Made by a program: the position numbers and the translations under genes. Positions 7,654 to 17,719 of a DNA stretch of 64,000 bases are shown one piece after another. The notes under the pieces were generated by a model that saw only the letters and a list, made by a program, of their open reading frames with translations, was not told the DNA's origin and made no database searches. The DNA is from Candidatus Rikenella faecigallinarum. GTDB lineage: Bacteria; Bacteroidota; Bacteroidia; Bacteroidales; Rikenellaceae. The stretch covers positions 62,001 to 126,000 of the forward strand of contig DXHL01000021.1 in NCBI GenBank assembly GCA_019113395.1, in the 5' to 3' direction. The stretch's first letter is position 1. Each line of letters opens with the position of its first letter.

Positions 7654-10600
7654 ATGAGCAGTTTCAGCAAACGAAGCCTGTGGGGCGGATGGATAGTCTT
7701 CGTCATCGCCAGCCTCACCTACCTCCTCACCATGGAACCCACCGCCAGCCTGTGGGACTGCAGTGAGTTCATCGCCACCAGCTACAAACTCGAAGTGGGA
7801 CACCCCCCGGGAACCCCCTTCTTCTTCCTCATAAATCGTCTGGGGGCCATCTTCTCCGGTGACCCGTCGAACGTGGCTGCCGCCATCAACGCCCTCTCGG
7901 CGCTCGAAAGCGGCCTGACCATCGCCTTCCTCTTCTGGACCATCGCACACCTCGGACGACGACTCTACCGCAAGGAAGAGAACGAACTCACCGACGCCCA
8001 AAGCTGGGCCATTATCGGCGCTGCGGCCATCGGTTCGCTGGCATACACCTGGACCGATACCTTCTGGTTCTCGGCCGTCGAAGCCGAAGTCTATGCCCTC
8101 TCGTCACTCTTCACGGCTGTGGTCTTCTGGGCCATCCTCAAGTGGGAAAACGTGGCCGACCAACCCGGCAGCAACCGCTGGCTCGTGCTCATCGCCTACC
8201 TCATGGGTCTCTCGGTCGGGGCTCACATCCTCAACCTGCTCGCCATCCCGGCACTCGTTTTCATCTACTACTTCAAAAAATTCCCAGGACGCAAAAAAGC
8301 GGACCTCTGGAAACCCGGCGTGGTCTCCATCCTGCTGACCGGTGCTTTCTACCTGCTCACCCCGACGGTGGTCTCCATCGGCGCCTTCGTGGACCGCATC
8401 TTCGTCAATGGCTTCGGACTGGGTGTCAATAGCGGTCTCACCACCTTCGTCGTACTGCTACTCATCGCCCTCGGCTGGGGCGTCTGGCGTACCCACCAAC
8501 GCGGCAAAGCCGGCTGGAACACCATTCTCCTCTCGGCCTTTATGGTTATCGTCGGCATCTCGACCTACGGCATCGTACTCATCCGTGCCAGCATCAACCC
8601 GCCGATGAACAGCAACAACCCCAGCAACCCCTATACGCTGCTGTCGTTCCTGAACCGCGACCAATACGGCACCCCGCCGCTGCTCTACGGACAGTCCTAC
8701 GCCTCGCCCACCGTCGGCAACGAATACAACGCCTCCTACTTCGTGGACGATGAGGGCAAGTACAAACCGATGCAAACGGTCAGCGACTACGCCTACGACC
8801 CCAATACGCTGATGCTCTTTCCCCGCATGCACAGCAACAACCCGCGCCACATCGAAGAATACAAGCGGTGGGCCGATGTCAAGGGGCGTCGCGTGCGGGC
8901 ACAGGACGGCTCGATGGTAACCGTACCCACCTTCGGCGAAAACCTCCGCTTCTTCTTCTCCTACCAGCTCAACAACATGTACTGGCGGTACTTCCTGTGG
9001 AACTTCGTGGGACGGCAGAGCGACATCCAAAACCAAACCATCGTCGACGGAAACTGGATGAGCGGTATCCGCCCCATCGACGAACTCTACCTCGGCCCGC
9101 AGGACAACCTTCCCTCGGAAATCGCGGCCAACAAGGGGCGGAACACATACTACTTCCTGCCGTTTATCCTGGGGCTTATCGGCTTCTTCTACCAGCTCAA
9201 ACGCGACGGACGTAACTTCCTGGTGGTCTTCCTGCTCTTCTTTATGACCGGGATAGCCATCATCCTCTACCTGAACCAGAAACCGCTCGAACCTCGCGAA
9301 CGGGACTACGCCTACGCCGGGTCGTTCTATGCCTTTGCCATCTGGATTGGTCTGGGCATGCTGTGGCTCTACGACCTGCTGCGCCGCCGCGTCTTCAAAA
9401 CACGCGGACGGGTAGCGGCTGCCATAGCATTTGTTGTCTGCGCTTCGGTACCGACGGTACTGGCCGTCCAAAACTGGGACGACCACGACCGCAGCCACCG
9501 CTATGTGGCGCGTGACATGGGCTACAACTACCTGAGCGGCGTTCTGCCCAACGGCATTATCATCGACTACGGCGACAACGACACCTTCCCGCTGTGGTAC
9601 AACCAGGAGGTGGAAGGAGTGCGCACCGATGTGCGGGTCATGAACTCCTCCTACATCGGCGGCGACTGGTATATCGACCAAATGCGCATGAAAGCCAACG
9701 AGTCGGAGGCCATCCCCCACTCCATGCCGCGCCACAAATACTACGGAGATGCCACGGGACAGTTCATTATCCGTGAGATTCCCAAAGCCGACGGCAGCGA
9801 CTGGACTGCGCAGGAGGTGATGGAGGTCATCAACAGCGACGACCCCCGCACCCAACTCACCGACCAGGAGGGCAACAAATACAACATTGTTCCGGCTCGT
9901 CGCATTGCCGTGCCGGTTAACAAGGAGAATGTCATCCGGAGCGGTATCGTTCGTCCCGAAGATGCCGACCTGATTGAAGATACGATATACCTCAACATCG
10001 ACCCGAGCCGTTATGCGCTGGTGGCAGGCGATGTGGTTTTTCTTGACATGCTTGCATCGGGTGACTGGACCCGACCAATTCACTTCACTTCGGCCGCCGA
10101 CCTGCTGAAATGGGGATTAGTGAACTATGATAGCCAGAGCGAGAAGGGTTCGTGGTCCTATCTGCAACAGGACGGGATGACCTACCGTCTGGTGCCGATA
10201 AAGTCACCCATCGACCGCATCTACGGCGTGGGACGCATCGACACCGAGACCCTCTACGACAACCTCATGAACAAGTATCGTTACGGGAATATCCGTGACC
10301 CGAGGGTTTATGTGGATTACTTTGTGACCAATACGATGCTGACCTCTCAACTGCGGTCGTCGTTTGCTCGGTTGGCCAACGCTCTCACGGCCGAGGGCGA
10401 TACGACGCGGGCTATCGAAGTGGTGGACCGTGCCATGACCGAGTTGCCGCTCGAACAGTTGCGCATGGATGACATGGTGGTTTACCTGATTGAGGCCTAC
10501 TACCGTGCCGGAGCTTATGACAAAGGGAACGCGCTGGCGCAGAAAGCGGGGACCATTTTGACGGAATATGTGGACTACTACAGCCGTTTCAAAGGGAACA

Positions 10601-10728
10601 AGCAGACTTTGGTTGAGAACGAAATGATGGACCGTCTGCGGATGCTCTACAACCTCTACCTGATTACGAGTCAGTACGGTCAGACGGAGGTAGCGGCTCT
10701 ATATGCCCCGTACGTGGGAGCAATATAG
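7654..10728 (+). CDS. DUF2723 multipass membrane protein (GT-C-like)
   Basis: Large membrane protein of 1024 residues. The N-terminal half carries about ten hydrophobic segments and the DUF2723 signature (LTMEPTASLWDCSEFIATSY, then VGHPPGTPFFFL). The family is related to protein O-mannosyltransferase/ArnT GT-C glycosyltransferases, and the early acidic residues after the first membrane helix fit that fold. The C-terminal ~400 residues are soluble and end in TPR-like helices. It probably transfers a lipid-linked sugar at the outer face of the inner membrane; the substrate is unknown. It is followed by a strong terminator. Confidence 0.88.
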   Translation: MSSFSKRSLWGGWIVFVIASLTYLLTMEPTASLWDCSEFIATSYKLEVGHPPGTPFFFLINRLGAIFSGDPSNVAAAINALSALESGLTIAFLFWTIAHLGRRLYRKEENELTDAQSWAIIGAAAIGSLAYTWTDTFWFSAVEAEVYALSSLFTAVVFWAILKWENVADQPGSNRWLVLIAYLMGLSVGAHILNLLAIPALVFIYYFKKFPGRKKADLWKPGVVSILLTGAFYLLTPTVVSIGAFVDRIFVNGFGLGVNSGLTTFVVLLLIALGWGVWRTHQRGKAGWNTILLSAFMVIVGISTYGIVLIRASINPPMNSNNPSNPYTLLSFLNRDQYGTPPLLYGQSYASPTVGNEYNASYFVDDEGKYKPMQTVSDYAYDPNTLMLFPRMHSNNPRHIEEYKRWADVKGRRVRAQDGSMVTVPTFGENLRFFFSYQLNNMYWRYFLWNFVGRQSDIQNQTIVDGNWMSGIRPIDELYLGPQDNLPSEIAANKGRNTYYFLPFILGLIGFFYQLKRDGRNFLVVFLLFFMTGIAIILYLNQKPLEPRERDYAYAGSFYAFAIWIGLGMLWLYDLLRRRVFKTRGRVAAAIAFVVCASVPTVLAVQNWDDHDRSHRYVARDMGYNYLSGVLPNGIIIDYGDNDTFPLWYNQEVEGVRTDVRVMNSSYIGGDWYIDQMRMKANESEAIPHSMPRHKYYGDATGQFIIREIPKADGSDWTAQEVMEVINSDDPRTQLTDQEGNKYNIVPARRIAVPVNKENVIRSGIVRPEDADLIEDTIYLNIDPSRYALVAGDVVFLDMLASGDWTRPIHFTSAADLLKWGLVNYDSQSEKGSWSYLQQDGMTYRLVPIKSPIDRIYGVGRIDTETLYDNLMNKYRYGNIRDPRVYVDYFVTNTMLTSQLRSSFARLANALTAEGDTTRAIEVVDRAMTELPLEQLRMDDMVVYLIEAYYRAGAYDKGNALAQKAGTILTEYVDYYSRFKGNKQTLVENEMMDRLRMLYNLYLITSQYGQTEVAALYAPYVGAI

Positions 10729-10763
10729 AATAGCATTCCCTATCGCGAGTATCCGTTCAATGT

Positions 10764-10804
10764 GCGCGGGGCACTTTCTCAAAAGTGCCCCGCGCTGTTT
10801 TTAC
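10764..10804 (+). terminator. Rho-independent terminator after the DUF2723 gene
   Basis: GCGCGGGGCACTTT / AAGTGCCCCGCGC pairs over about 13 bp with a short loop, followed by TGTTTTT. It lies 36 bp after the stop codon. Confidence 0.88.
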
Positions 10805-10901
10805 CCTCTCTCTGTCCGGAAGAAAATATTTTCCGAAAGTATTCTCTCCATACAGCGTCTGTTTCTGCAAAAGCCAAGGCTGGGTTTCACCACGCTGCCC
10901 G

Positions 10902-10950
10902 AAAAAGGAATCGGCGGAGAAAACCACATAAATGGTTTTCCCCGCCGATT
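10902..10950 (-). terminator. terminator of the M16 protease gene
   Basis: Stems AATCGGCG/CGCCGATT and GAAAACCA/TGGTTTTC stack with a small internal loop. On the minus strand the hairpin is followed by CCTTTTTC. It lies 22 bp past the protease stop codon. Confidence 0.8.
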
Positions 10951-10971
10951 CGATAAGACAAAGACAGCGCC

Positions 10972-13800
10972 CTACTTCTCTTCCACCGTGGGCAACTGAA
11001 CCACCGTGCAGACATTACCCTGTCCGAAAGCCTCTGCTGCTATCGTGCGGATACTCTCAGAACTCAGGGCATTGACCGTAGCTTCGTAATCGGTATAACG
11101 GTCGTTGTCGTTCAGGTACCAACTGGTCAGGTAACCCATCCAGGTGCCGTTATTTATCAGCCCGTCGCGATAGCGTTTCAGGAAAAATTCACGGGTTTTG
11201 GTCAGTTCCTCTTCCGTGGCACCGTCGCGGCTCAGGGCATCGAGTTCTTTGACCACCAACGGCAACAACTCATCCACTTTGGCCGTGTCGGTCTCGAAGA
11301 AAATCTGGTAGGCGAAGCGCGGCAGCGGCACCTTTTGGTAGGTCAGACCGACTCCCACACCATACGTTCCCCCCTTCTCTTCACGAATGGATTTGGTGTA
11401 GCGCATTTCGAGGATGTAGCGGATGGCCTCCAGATGGATATCATTGGCCATGGAGTATGGCAGTGCGCCCGAGTAGATTTCGATGGCCGAGACTTTGGGG
11501 GTTTCGAGGGGCGTGCGGTAGCGGTTTTCAACCTTTCCGGCCACCGGCAGCACAATGTGTTCGCCCCACTGGAGGGTTTTACTCCGTTTCGAGGGGAGTG
11601 ACCCGAGGTACTTTTCGGCCAGCGGGCGCAGCGTATCGGCCGAGACGTTTCCGACAAAGACAAAGGTCATTTGGTCGGCATTCGAGAAGAAACGGTGGTA
11701 GAGTTCCACAGTACGTTCGCGGGATACCGAGTCCAGTACGTCGAACAACTGGAAAACGCGAGGGTTGTGGGCGTAGACCGTACTCATGAGGCTGTCCTGG
11801 AAGATGTAGTTCGGGCTGTTGACCACATTGGGTCGCATGGACTGGTACTGGTTCATGACCACGTTCCAGTTGCTGGTTTCGAATCGCGGCGCGGTGTAGT
11901 AGAGGTAGGTGAGTTGGAGCAGCGTTTCGAGGTCCTGCGGCGAGCAGCCGCCGCTGAAGCCCTGCGACAGAGACCCGACAGTCGGATTGACGCGGGCGAT
12001 TTTCCCGGTGAGGAGTTTGTCGAGGTCCGAACGGGAGTAGTCGCCCACACCGCTCATGCCCAGGTATGCGGGCAGCATCCCCAAATTGTAGAGGTCCGTC
12101 ACATCGCCCAGGGTGGACATCCCGCCCTTTTGGAAGGCCGTCATCTGTATTTCGTCGGCTTTGAGTTGCGTCGGCTTGACAATTACCCGCACGCCGTTCT
12201 TGAGCGTGAAAAGGGTGGACCCGAATTTCCCGGCTTCGGTTTTGATGGTCTTGGAGCCTTTGAGGGTCGAAGCATCCATCAGTTCGCCGCTTTGGAGCGT
12301 TTCGCGGTAGGGTTCAATTTGCGTGTTTTTAACCCGTTCGACTACCTCCAGCACTTCGGCCTCGGTCGGCAGCGCTACCCCCTCTTTGGCTGGCATGGAG
12401 ATAAGGATGGCGCTGTTGCGGTCGCGCACCCATCCCTGTACCTCGGCATTGACATCCTCCAGGGTGATGGCCTCCAGCAGGCGGCGGGTAATGGCCAGGT
12501 CCTGTTCAGGGCTCAGGTACGGCGTGCCGTTTTCGAAGTGTTCCATGAACGCATCAACAAATTCACCGTTTTTGCGGTCGTTGCGGTTGGCGTAGTAGCT
12601 CTCGGTGCCGCGCAAAATGTCGGTTTTGGCGCGGTCGAGTTCCGACTGGGTAAATCCGCCGCGCTGCATGCGGTAGGCTTCGGTGTAAAGCGCCTCCAGC
12701 GTGCGCAGGGCTTCTCCCTCACGAGCCGACCCCATCAGGAAAAAGGCATCGAAGGGTTTAAGCAGCGGCGTGTAGCCGCCTCCTGCCCCCAGGAAAGGCG
12801 CATTCTCCTGTCGGGCCAGTTCGCTGAAGCGGTCGTTCAGCATCCGTCCGACCAGCGAATGGATGTAGCTGTGGTAGAGGCGTTCCATACCGTCGTAACG
12901 TTCCACGAGGGGTTTCTCGCGGAAAAGCACCTGTACGGAGGTTGAGGTCAGTTCGGGGTCGGAGGTTACCGACACGAGCGGTTGCTCGTTGTCGGGAGCC
13001 GTGATGACGGCTTTCGGGGTCTTCACGGCGGCAGGCTGCAGGTCGGCCATCGTGCGGATGAGGCGTTGCTCCATGCTGTCCACGTCGAAATCACCCACAA
13101 TCACGAAGGCCTGCATGTCGGGCCGGTACCAACGGTGGTAGAAGTCGCGCAGTTCCTGGTATTTGAACGACTGGAGCACTTCGGGAGTCCCGATGACGTT
13201 GCGCTTGGCGTACAGCGTGCCGGCAAACAATACCGGCATCTGCTGGTTAAAGATGCGTCGCTGGGCGTTGTTCCCCTGACGCCACTCCTCCAGAATCACA
13301 CCGCGCTCCTTGTCGATGGCCGCCGTGTCCAGCGTAATGTGGCCCGCCCAGTCGTGCAGTATCAACAGTGCCGAGTCGATAATCCCCGAACGCGTCAGCG
13401 GCACGTTCGTAATCATATAGGTGGTCTGCTCCTGGCCGGTGGCGGCGTTCAGGTTCTCGCCGAAACGCACCCCGATGCTCGACAACCAGTCAATCATCGA
13501 GTTGTCCGGGAAGTGTTCCGACCCGTTGAAGGCCATGTGTTCCAGAAAGTGAGCCAGCCCGTTCTGGGACTCCTCTTCCTGAATGGCCCCCACCTTGTAA
13601 TAGATGTGGAAATCGGCGCGGTTGGCCGGTTTGTCGTTGTGTTTGAGGTAGTAGGTGATGCCGCTCGGCAGTACCCCTACCCGTACGCTGCTGTCCACCG
13701 GTGCGGTTTCGCCGGGAAACGGTTTTTGGGCCTGTACGGCCGTGGCTCCCCACAGAACCAAGGCTCCGCCCAAGGCTATCATTCGCAGGTTTCGTTTCAT
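10972..13800 (-). CDS. M16 (insulinase-family) zinc peptidase
   Basis: Exported protease of 942 residues with two tandem M16 halves. A signal peptide is present (ALGGALVLWGATAVQA-Q). The inverted zinc motif HFLEH sits at residues 84-88, and the third ligand is probably E165 in DKERGVILEEW, 77 residues on as in pitrilysin. The C-terminal half lacks HxxEH, as usual for these fused pseudodimers. It probably degrades peptides in the periplasm. The start at 13800 is chosen because it opens the signal peptide; an upstream in-frame ATG at 13845 would bury it. Confidence 0.92.
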   Translation of the reverse strand: MKRNLRMIALGGALVLWGATAVQAQKPFPGETAPVDSSVRVGVLPSGITYYLKHNDKPANRADFHIYYKVGAIQEEESQNGLAHFLEHMAFNGSEHFPDNSMIDWLSSIGVRFGENLNAATGQEQTTYMITNVPLTRSGIIDSALLILHDWAGHITLDTAAIDKERGVILEEWRQGNNAQRRIFNQQMPVLFAGTLYAKRNVIGTPEVLQSFKYQELRDFYHRWYRPDMQAFVIVGDFDVDSMEQRLIRTMADLQPAAVKTPKAVITAPDNEQPLVSVTSDPELTSTSVQVLFREKPLVERYDGMERLYHSYIHSLVGRMLNDRFSELARQENAPFLGAGGGYTPLLKPFDAFFLMGSAREGEALRTLEALYTEAYRMQRGGFTQSELDRAKTDILRGTESYYANRNDRKNGEFVDAFMEHFENGTPYLSPEQDLAITRRLLEAITLEDVNAEVQGWVRDRNSAILISMPAKEGVALPTEAEVLEVVERVKNTQIEPYRETLQSGELMDASTLKGSKTIKTEAGKFGSTLFTLKNGVRVIVKPTQLKADEIQMTAFQKGGMSTLGDVTDLYNLGMLPAYLGMSGVGDYSRSDLDKLLTGKIARVNPTVGSLSQGFSGGCSPQDLETLLQLTYLYYTAPRFETSNWNVVMNQYQSMRPNVVNSPNYIFQDSLMSTVYAHNPRVFQLFDVLDSVSRERTVELYHRFFSNADQMTFVFVGNVSADTLRPLAEKYLGSLPSKRSKTLQWGEHIVLPVAGKVENRYRTPLETPKVSAIEIYSGALPYSMANDIHLEAIRYILEMRYTKSIREEKGGTYGVGVGLTYQKVPLPRFAYQIFFETDTAKVDELLPLVVKELDALSRDGATEEELTKTREFFLKRYRDGLINNGTWMGYLTSWYLNDNDRYTDYEATVNALSSESIRTIAAEAFGQGNVCTVVQLPTVEEK

Positions 13801-13871
13801 AAAAGGGTGTGGTTGTTTTGTTGAATTTATGACTTTCGAGTGCAAATTTGTGATAAAATTACCATTTTTTC

Positions 13872-13879
13872 TAAATTTG
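13872..13879 (+). promoter_or_regulatory. Bacteroidota -7 box (TAAATTTG)
   Basis: Exact TAnnTTTG match in the gap between the M16 protease gene and the small winged-helix gene, 125 bp upstream of the latter. The long leader makes the assignment tentative. Confidence 0.4.
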
Positions 13880-14004
13880 TTCCGAAGAAAAGGGGCTTAA
13901 TTGGCTCTTTGTGCGATTTTTCACGATTTTTGCGGATTGGAGCCGGCATCTCTGAACGGGATGATTCGCTCCTTGTAAGCGAAAATAATAAACACCTGAA
14001 TACC

Positions 14005-14178
14005 ATGAACGAAGAAAAAGTACTGGCCGCGCTGAAAAAAAGCGGCGTGCCGATGAAATCGGCTGAAGTGGCCGAAGCAACGGGACTGCCCAAAGCCGAT
14101 GTGGACAAAGCCATCAAGAACCTGGTCAAAGAGGGTAAGGCCGAATCCCCCAAACGCTGCTTCTACGCAGCCAAATAA
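14005..14178 (+). CDS. small winged-helix-like protein
   Basis: A 57-residue protein, MNEEKVLAALKKSGVPMKSA and onward, ending CFYAAK. The helix-turn-helix-wing pattern (SAEVAEATGLPKADVDKAIKN, then a beta hairpin) resembles MarR/Z-alpha-type single-domain DNA-binding proteins widespread as short conserved proteins in Bacteroidales. In-frame sequence upstream to 13840 has no homology-like character, so the ATG at 14005 is chosen. The DNA target is unknown. Confidence 0.75.
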   Translation: MNEEKVLAALKKSGVPMKSAEVAEATGLPKADVDKAIKNLVKEGKAESPKRCFYAAK

Positions 14179-14192
14179 GGGGAATCTGACAC

Positions 14193-14315
14193 GGGCGGAA
14201 CATGGTTCTAATCCTGTGCCGAGCATGCGTGTGATGCCGCCGCAACGGCATCCCGGCAGAACCTTGTGTGCATGAGAGGCCGTTGCGTATGATGTCTTTG
14301 GCCTCTTTCCCGCCC
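14193..14315 (+). ncRNA. candidate structured RNA or structured ung leader
   Basis: GGGCGG (14193-14198) can pair with CCGCCC (14310-14315), closing a junction with three internal hairpins. Hairpin 1 is ACA(T)GG / CCTGT with a TTCTAAT loop that looks like a tRNA T-loop. Hairpin 2 is CATGC/GCATG (14224-14228 / 14270-14274) enclosing GATGCCG/CGGCATC (14233-14252). Hairpin 3 is AGAGGCC/GGCCTCT (14275-14281 / 14300-14306). It lies between the small winged-helix gene and ung, 26 bp before the latter. I do not recognise it as a known family; it could be an independent RNA, a cis-regulatory leader, or a weak terminator. Confidence 0.4.
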
Positions 14316-14341
14316 GGCCCAACACCCTATGTAGAGAACGT

Positions 14342-15007
14342 ATGGCGCAAGTGAAGATAGAACCCTCGTGGCAGAAACTCCTGGCCGAAGAGTTCGAAAA
14401 ACCCTACTTCAACCAACTGACCGCATTCGTGCGCGAACAGTATATGTCGCACGTGGTCTATCCCCCCGCGGCACAGATTTTCCGTGCCTTCAACAGTTGC
14501 CCGGCCGACCGCCTGAAGGTGGTGATTATCGGCCAGGACCCCTACCATAACGAGGGGCAGGCCAACGGCCTCTGTTTCTCGGTTGCCCCGGGAACACCCT
14601 TTCCGCCGTCGCTCCAAAACATCCTCAAAGAGGTATGCGACGATACGGGTGCTCCGATGCCTGCCACCGGCGAGTTGGACCGCTGGGCCGAACAGGGGGT
14701 GCTGATGCTCAACGCCGTGCTGACGGTCCAGGCCCATCAGCCCGCCTCGCATGCCGGACACGGCTGGGAACAGTTTACGGACGCCGTGGTGCGGGTCATC
14801 GCCCAACAAAAATCGCAGGTCGTCTATATGTTGTGGGGTTCGTATGCCCAGCGCAAGGCGGCTGTGGTCGATGCCTCCCGCAACTGTATCCTCACGGCAC
14901 CGCACCCCTCCCCATTGTCGGCCTACCGCGGCTTCTTCGGCTGTCGCCACTTCAGCCGCGCCAACGAATACCTCGTGGCCACCGGACAGCAACCCATCGT
15001 GTGGTAA
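14342..15007 (+). CDS. ung: uracil-DNA glycosylase (family 1)
   Basis: Protein of 221 residues that excises uracil from DNA to start base-excision repair. The water-activating motif GQDPYH is at residues 64-69, the uracil-binding LMLNAVLTV region follows, and the minor-groove loop HPSPLS (near 188) is intact. Length matches Ung of other bacteria. It is followed by a helicase gene 108 bp downstream on the same strand. Confidence 0.97.
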   Translation: MAQVKIEPSWQKLLAEEFEKPYFNQLTAFVREQYMSHVVYPPAAQIFRAFNSCPADRLKVVIIGQDPYHNEGQANGLCFSVAPGTPFPPSLQNILKEVCDDTGAPMPATGELDRWAEQGVLMLNAVLTVQAHQPASHAGHGWEQFTDAVVRVIAQQKSQVVYMLWGSYAQRKAAVVDASRNCILTAPHPSPLSAYRGFFGCRHFSRANEYLVATGQQPIVW

Positions 15008-15115
15008 CCCCACACGATGCCCTTCAGCCTCGACCCGAGGCAAACCCACTCCTACCCCTCTATTTATTTTATTTAGCTTATATCGTCGGAGGCGGCCGCC
15101 GGCCGCAGGATTTAC

Positions 15116-17515
15116 ATGGAAACGGATTATCTCAAAGGACTCAACGGCCCTCAACGCAGTGCGGTCGAAAACTACAACGGCCCCTCGCTGATTATCGCCG
15201 GTGCAGGTTCCGGTAAAACGCGCGTGCTGACCATGCGCATCGCCCATATGTTGGAACAGGGCGTTTCGCCGCGCCACATCATGGCCCTGACCTTCACCAA
15301 TAAAGCGGCTCGCGAAATGCGCGACCGTGTGACCCGTATCCTGCCGCCCGAGGCGGTGCGGGGATTGTGGATGGGTACCTTCCACTCGCTCTTTAGCCGC
15401 ATCTTGCGGGTCGAGGCGGCACTGCTCGGATTCCCCGAGGCCTTTACCATCTACGACACGGCCGACAGCCGCAACGTGGTCAAAGGCATCGTCCGACAAC
15501 TCGAACTCCCCGACGAACAGTATAAACCCAACGAGGTTTATGCCCGTATTTCGCTGGCCAAGAACAATCTGGTGCTGCCCGAGGCCTATGCTGCCAACGA
15601 CACCCTGATGGCCGAAGATGCACGGGCCAAGCGTCCCCGCCTGGCTGAAGTCTATGCCCACTACATGCGTCAGTGTCGGCAAAACGGAGCCATGGACTTT
15701 GACGACCTGCTGCTCTACATGAACGTCCTGCTGCGCGACCACCCCGAGATTGTCCAAAAGTACGGCGAGCAGTTCCAGTATATTTTGGTGGACGAGTATC
15801 AGGATACGAACTACTCCCAATACCTGATTGTCAAGAAACTGGCCGACGTGCGGCGCAACATTTGCGTGGTGGGCGACGACTCGCAGAGCATCTATTCGTT
15901 CCGCGGGGCGCGCATCGAAAACATCCTGCGGTTTCAGAAAGACTATCCCGAGGCAAAGATTTTCAAGCTCGAACAAAATTACCGTTCGACCCGCACCATT
16001 GTCGAGGCGGCCAACAGCGTGATTGAGAAAAACAGCCGCAAACTGCCCAAGCACCTCTTTTCGGAGAACGAACAGGGGGACCCGATACGGGTTTTCTGCA
16101 CCTTCAGCGACAAGGAGGAGGCACAGCGTGTGGCGGCCGATATTCATACGACGATATACAGCCAACAGGCCTCTCCCGACGACTTTGCCGTGTTGTACCG
16201 CACCAATGCCCAGTCGCGTGTTATCGAAGAGTACCTGCGGGGCAACAACATCCCGTACCGCGTCTATGGCGGTCAGTCATTCTATCAGCGGGCCGAAATC
16301 AAGGATGCCATGGCCTACCTGCGGCTGGCCATCAACCCGCGCGACGATGAGTCGCTCAAACGCATCATCAATGTACCGGCCCGGGGTATCGGCGAAACAT
16401 CGGTCGGGAAAATCATCGCGGCCGGACAAGCCGAAGGGTGTTCGATGTGGGAGGTGCTGCTGCGCCACTCTCCCGAGGAGCTCGGGATTCGCGGCGGTGC
16501 GGTCAAAAGCCTCGGCGGCTTTGTAAAGAGTTTTACGGAGCTGTTCCGGCAGTCGAAGCAAATGGATGCCTATGAGTTGGCCATGGAGGTGATGGCGCGT
16601 TCGGGGCTGGTCACCCACTACAAGAACAGCCCTTCGGTGGAGGATGAGTCGCGGTTGCAGAACGTCGAAGAGTTGATAAACTCGATACGCACCTTTGTCG
16701 ATGAGCAGCGCGAGGCAATGGTCGAATCGGGCGATGTGCCGGATGCGGAGCGTGAGGAGGAGGTTCCCCGCCCTGTTACGCTCGACCGCTGGCTGCAGGA
16801 TGTGGCGCTGCTGACCGACATGGACAACGAACAGGAGGACGACACCCCGCGGGTGACGCTGCTGACGGTGCACGCCTCGAAGGGGCTGGAGTTCAAATAC
16901 ACCTATATCGTCGGGCTGGAGGAAAACCTCTTCCCGAGCCAGCACGGCACCTCTTCGGCCGAGGAGATTGAAGAGGAGCGGCGCCTGTTCTATGTGGCAC
17001 TGACACGAGCCGAAAAACGGGCTACGTTGAGTTTCGCTCTGTCGCGGTTCAAATGGGGCAGTGTGGTGCCCTCTCAGGCGAGTCGTTTTATTCGGGAAAT
17101 AGACCCGAAATACCTCGATATGCCGACGCTTCCCGACCCAGCCTCTACGGGCGAGGACGATGATGTGGCAGGGTTGCGCAGTCGGTGGAACGGCGCCGGT
17201 GTTGCAGCAACCGGTGGACAGGCTCGGGCAGCTTTCCAACGTTACGAACGAAAAACAGCCTCTCCCTCCTCTCCCACGGCTGTGCCTGCGGGGTTCAAAC
17301 GGGTGGAGTCGCGTCCCGCGGCTGCGGTGCAAGGTACGCCGCTCGAATCGGCGGGCGACCTGACCGTAGGTGCACGCGTGGCACACGACCGTTTCGGAGT
17401 GGGAACGGTGACCGCTTTTGAACAGACGGCTACCGATACCAAGGTGACGGTACGTTTCGAGGGGGCGGGCGTAAAGACGCTTCTGCTGAAGTTTGCACGC
17501 TTGCGGCTGTTGTAG
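15116..17515 (+). CDS. UvrD/PcrA/Rep-type superfamily 1 DNA helicase
   Basis: ATP-dependent 3'-5' DNA helicase of 799 residues. Walker A AGAGSGKT is at 28-35, followed by ALTFTNKAAREM (motif Ia), DEYQDTN (motif II), GDDSQSIYSFRGA (motif III), LEQNYRST (motif IV), TVHASKGLEF (motif V) and VALTRAEKRA (motif VI). The C-terminal ~50 residues (VGARVAHDRFGVGTV) are the Tudor-like tail of PcrA/UvrD. It acts in nucleotide-excision repair and in removing RNA polymerase or RecA from DNA. The gene follows ung. Confidence 0.95.
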   Translation: METDYLKGLNGPQRSAVENYNGPSLIIAGAGSGKTRVLTMRIAHMLEQGVSPRHIMALTFTNKAAREMRDRVTRILPPEAVRGLWMGTFHSLFSRILRVEAALLGFPEAFTIYDTADSRNVVKGIVRQLELPDEQYKPNEVYARISLAKNNLVLPEAYAANDTLMAEDARAKRPRLAEVYAHYMRQCRQNGAMDFDDLLLYMNVLLRDHPEIVQKYGEQFQYILVDEYQDTNYSQYLIVKKLADVRRNICVVGDDSQSIYSFRGARIENILRFQKDYPEAKIFKLEQNYRSTRTIVEAANSVIEKNSRKLPKHLFSENEQGDPIRVFCTFSDKEEAQRVAADIHTTIYSQQASPDDFAVLYRTNAQSRVIEEYLRGNNIPYRVYGGQSFYQRAEIKDAMAYLRLAINPRDDESLKRIINVPARGIGETSVGKIIAAGQAEGCSMWEVLLRHSPEELGIRGGAVKSLGGFVKSFTELFRQSKQMDAYELAMEVMARSGLVTHYKNSPSVEDESRLQNVEELINSIRTFVDEQREAMVESGDVPDAEREEEVPRPVTLDRWLQDVALLTDMDNEQEDDTPRVTLLTVHASKGLEFKYTYIVGLEENLFPSQHGTSSAEEIEEERRLFYVALTRAEKRATLSFALSRFKWGSVVPSQASRFIREIDPKYLDMPTLPDPASTGEDDDVAGLRSRWNGAGVAATGGQARAAFQRYERKTASPSSPTAVPAGFKRVESRPAAAVQGTPLESAGDLTVGARVAHDRFGVGTVTAFEQTATDTKVTVRFEGAGVKTLLLKFARLRLL

Positions 17516-17706
17516 TTTTGGGTAAAGGAAGATAGCTGCGGATACCCTGACCGAGAAAATGGAGGCCATTCTCCAGACGGAGCCAGCGAAGGGAAAGAGG
17601 TGCCCGGAAAAGGGACGTTTTCCCTGCGAACGGATATGGTCAGCCCCCAGCCACTCCGAAAACGACAAAATTCATCCCCCGAGAAATAATAAAACGCGAA
17701 ACGCAT

Positions 17707-17714
17707 TACCTTTG
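17707..17714 (+). promoter_or_regulatory. Bacteroidota -7 box (TACCTTTG) next to a GTG start
   Basis: Exact TAnnTTTG match ending 5 bp before the GTG at 17720. Transcription from it would begin at or very near the start codon, implying a leaderless mRNA or a later start. Confidence 0.55.
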
Positions 17715-17719
17715 CGTCC

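Noticed and set aside
14199..14225. tRNA gene because of a T-loop-like GGTTCTAATCC
   Set aside because: No acceptor, D or anticodon arms of correct spacing can be drawn around it.
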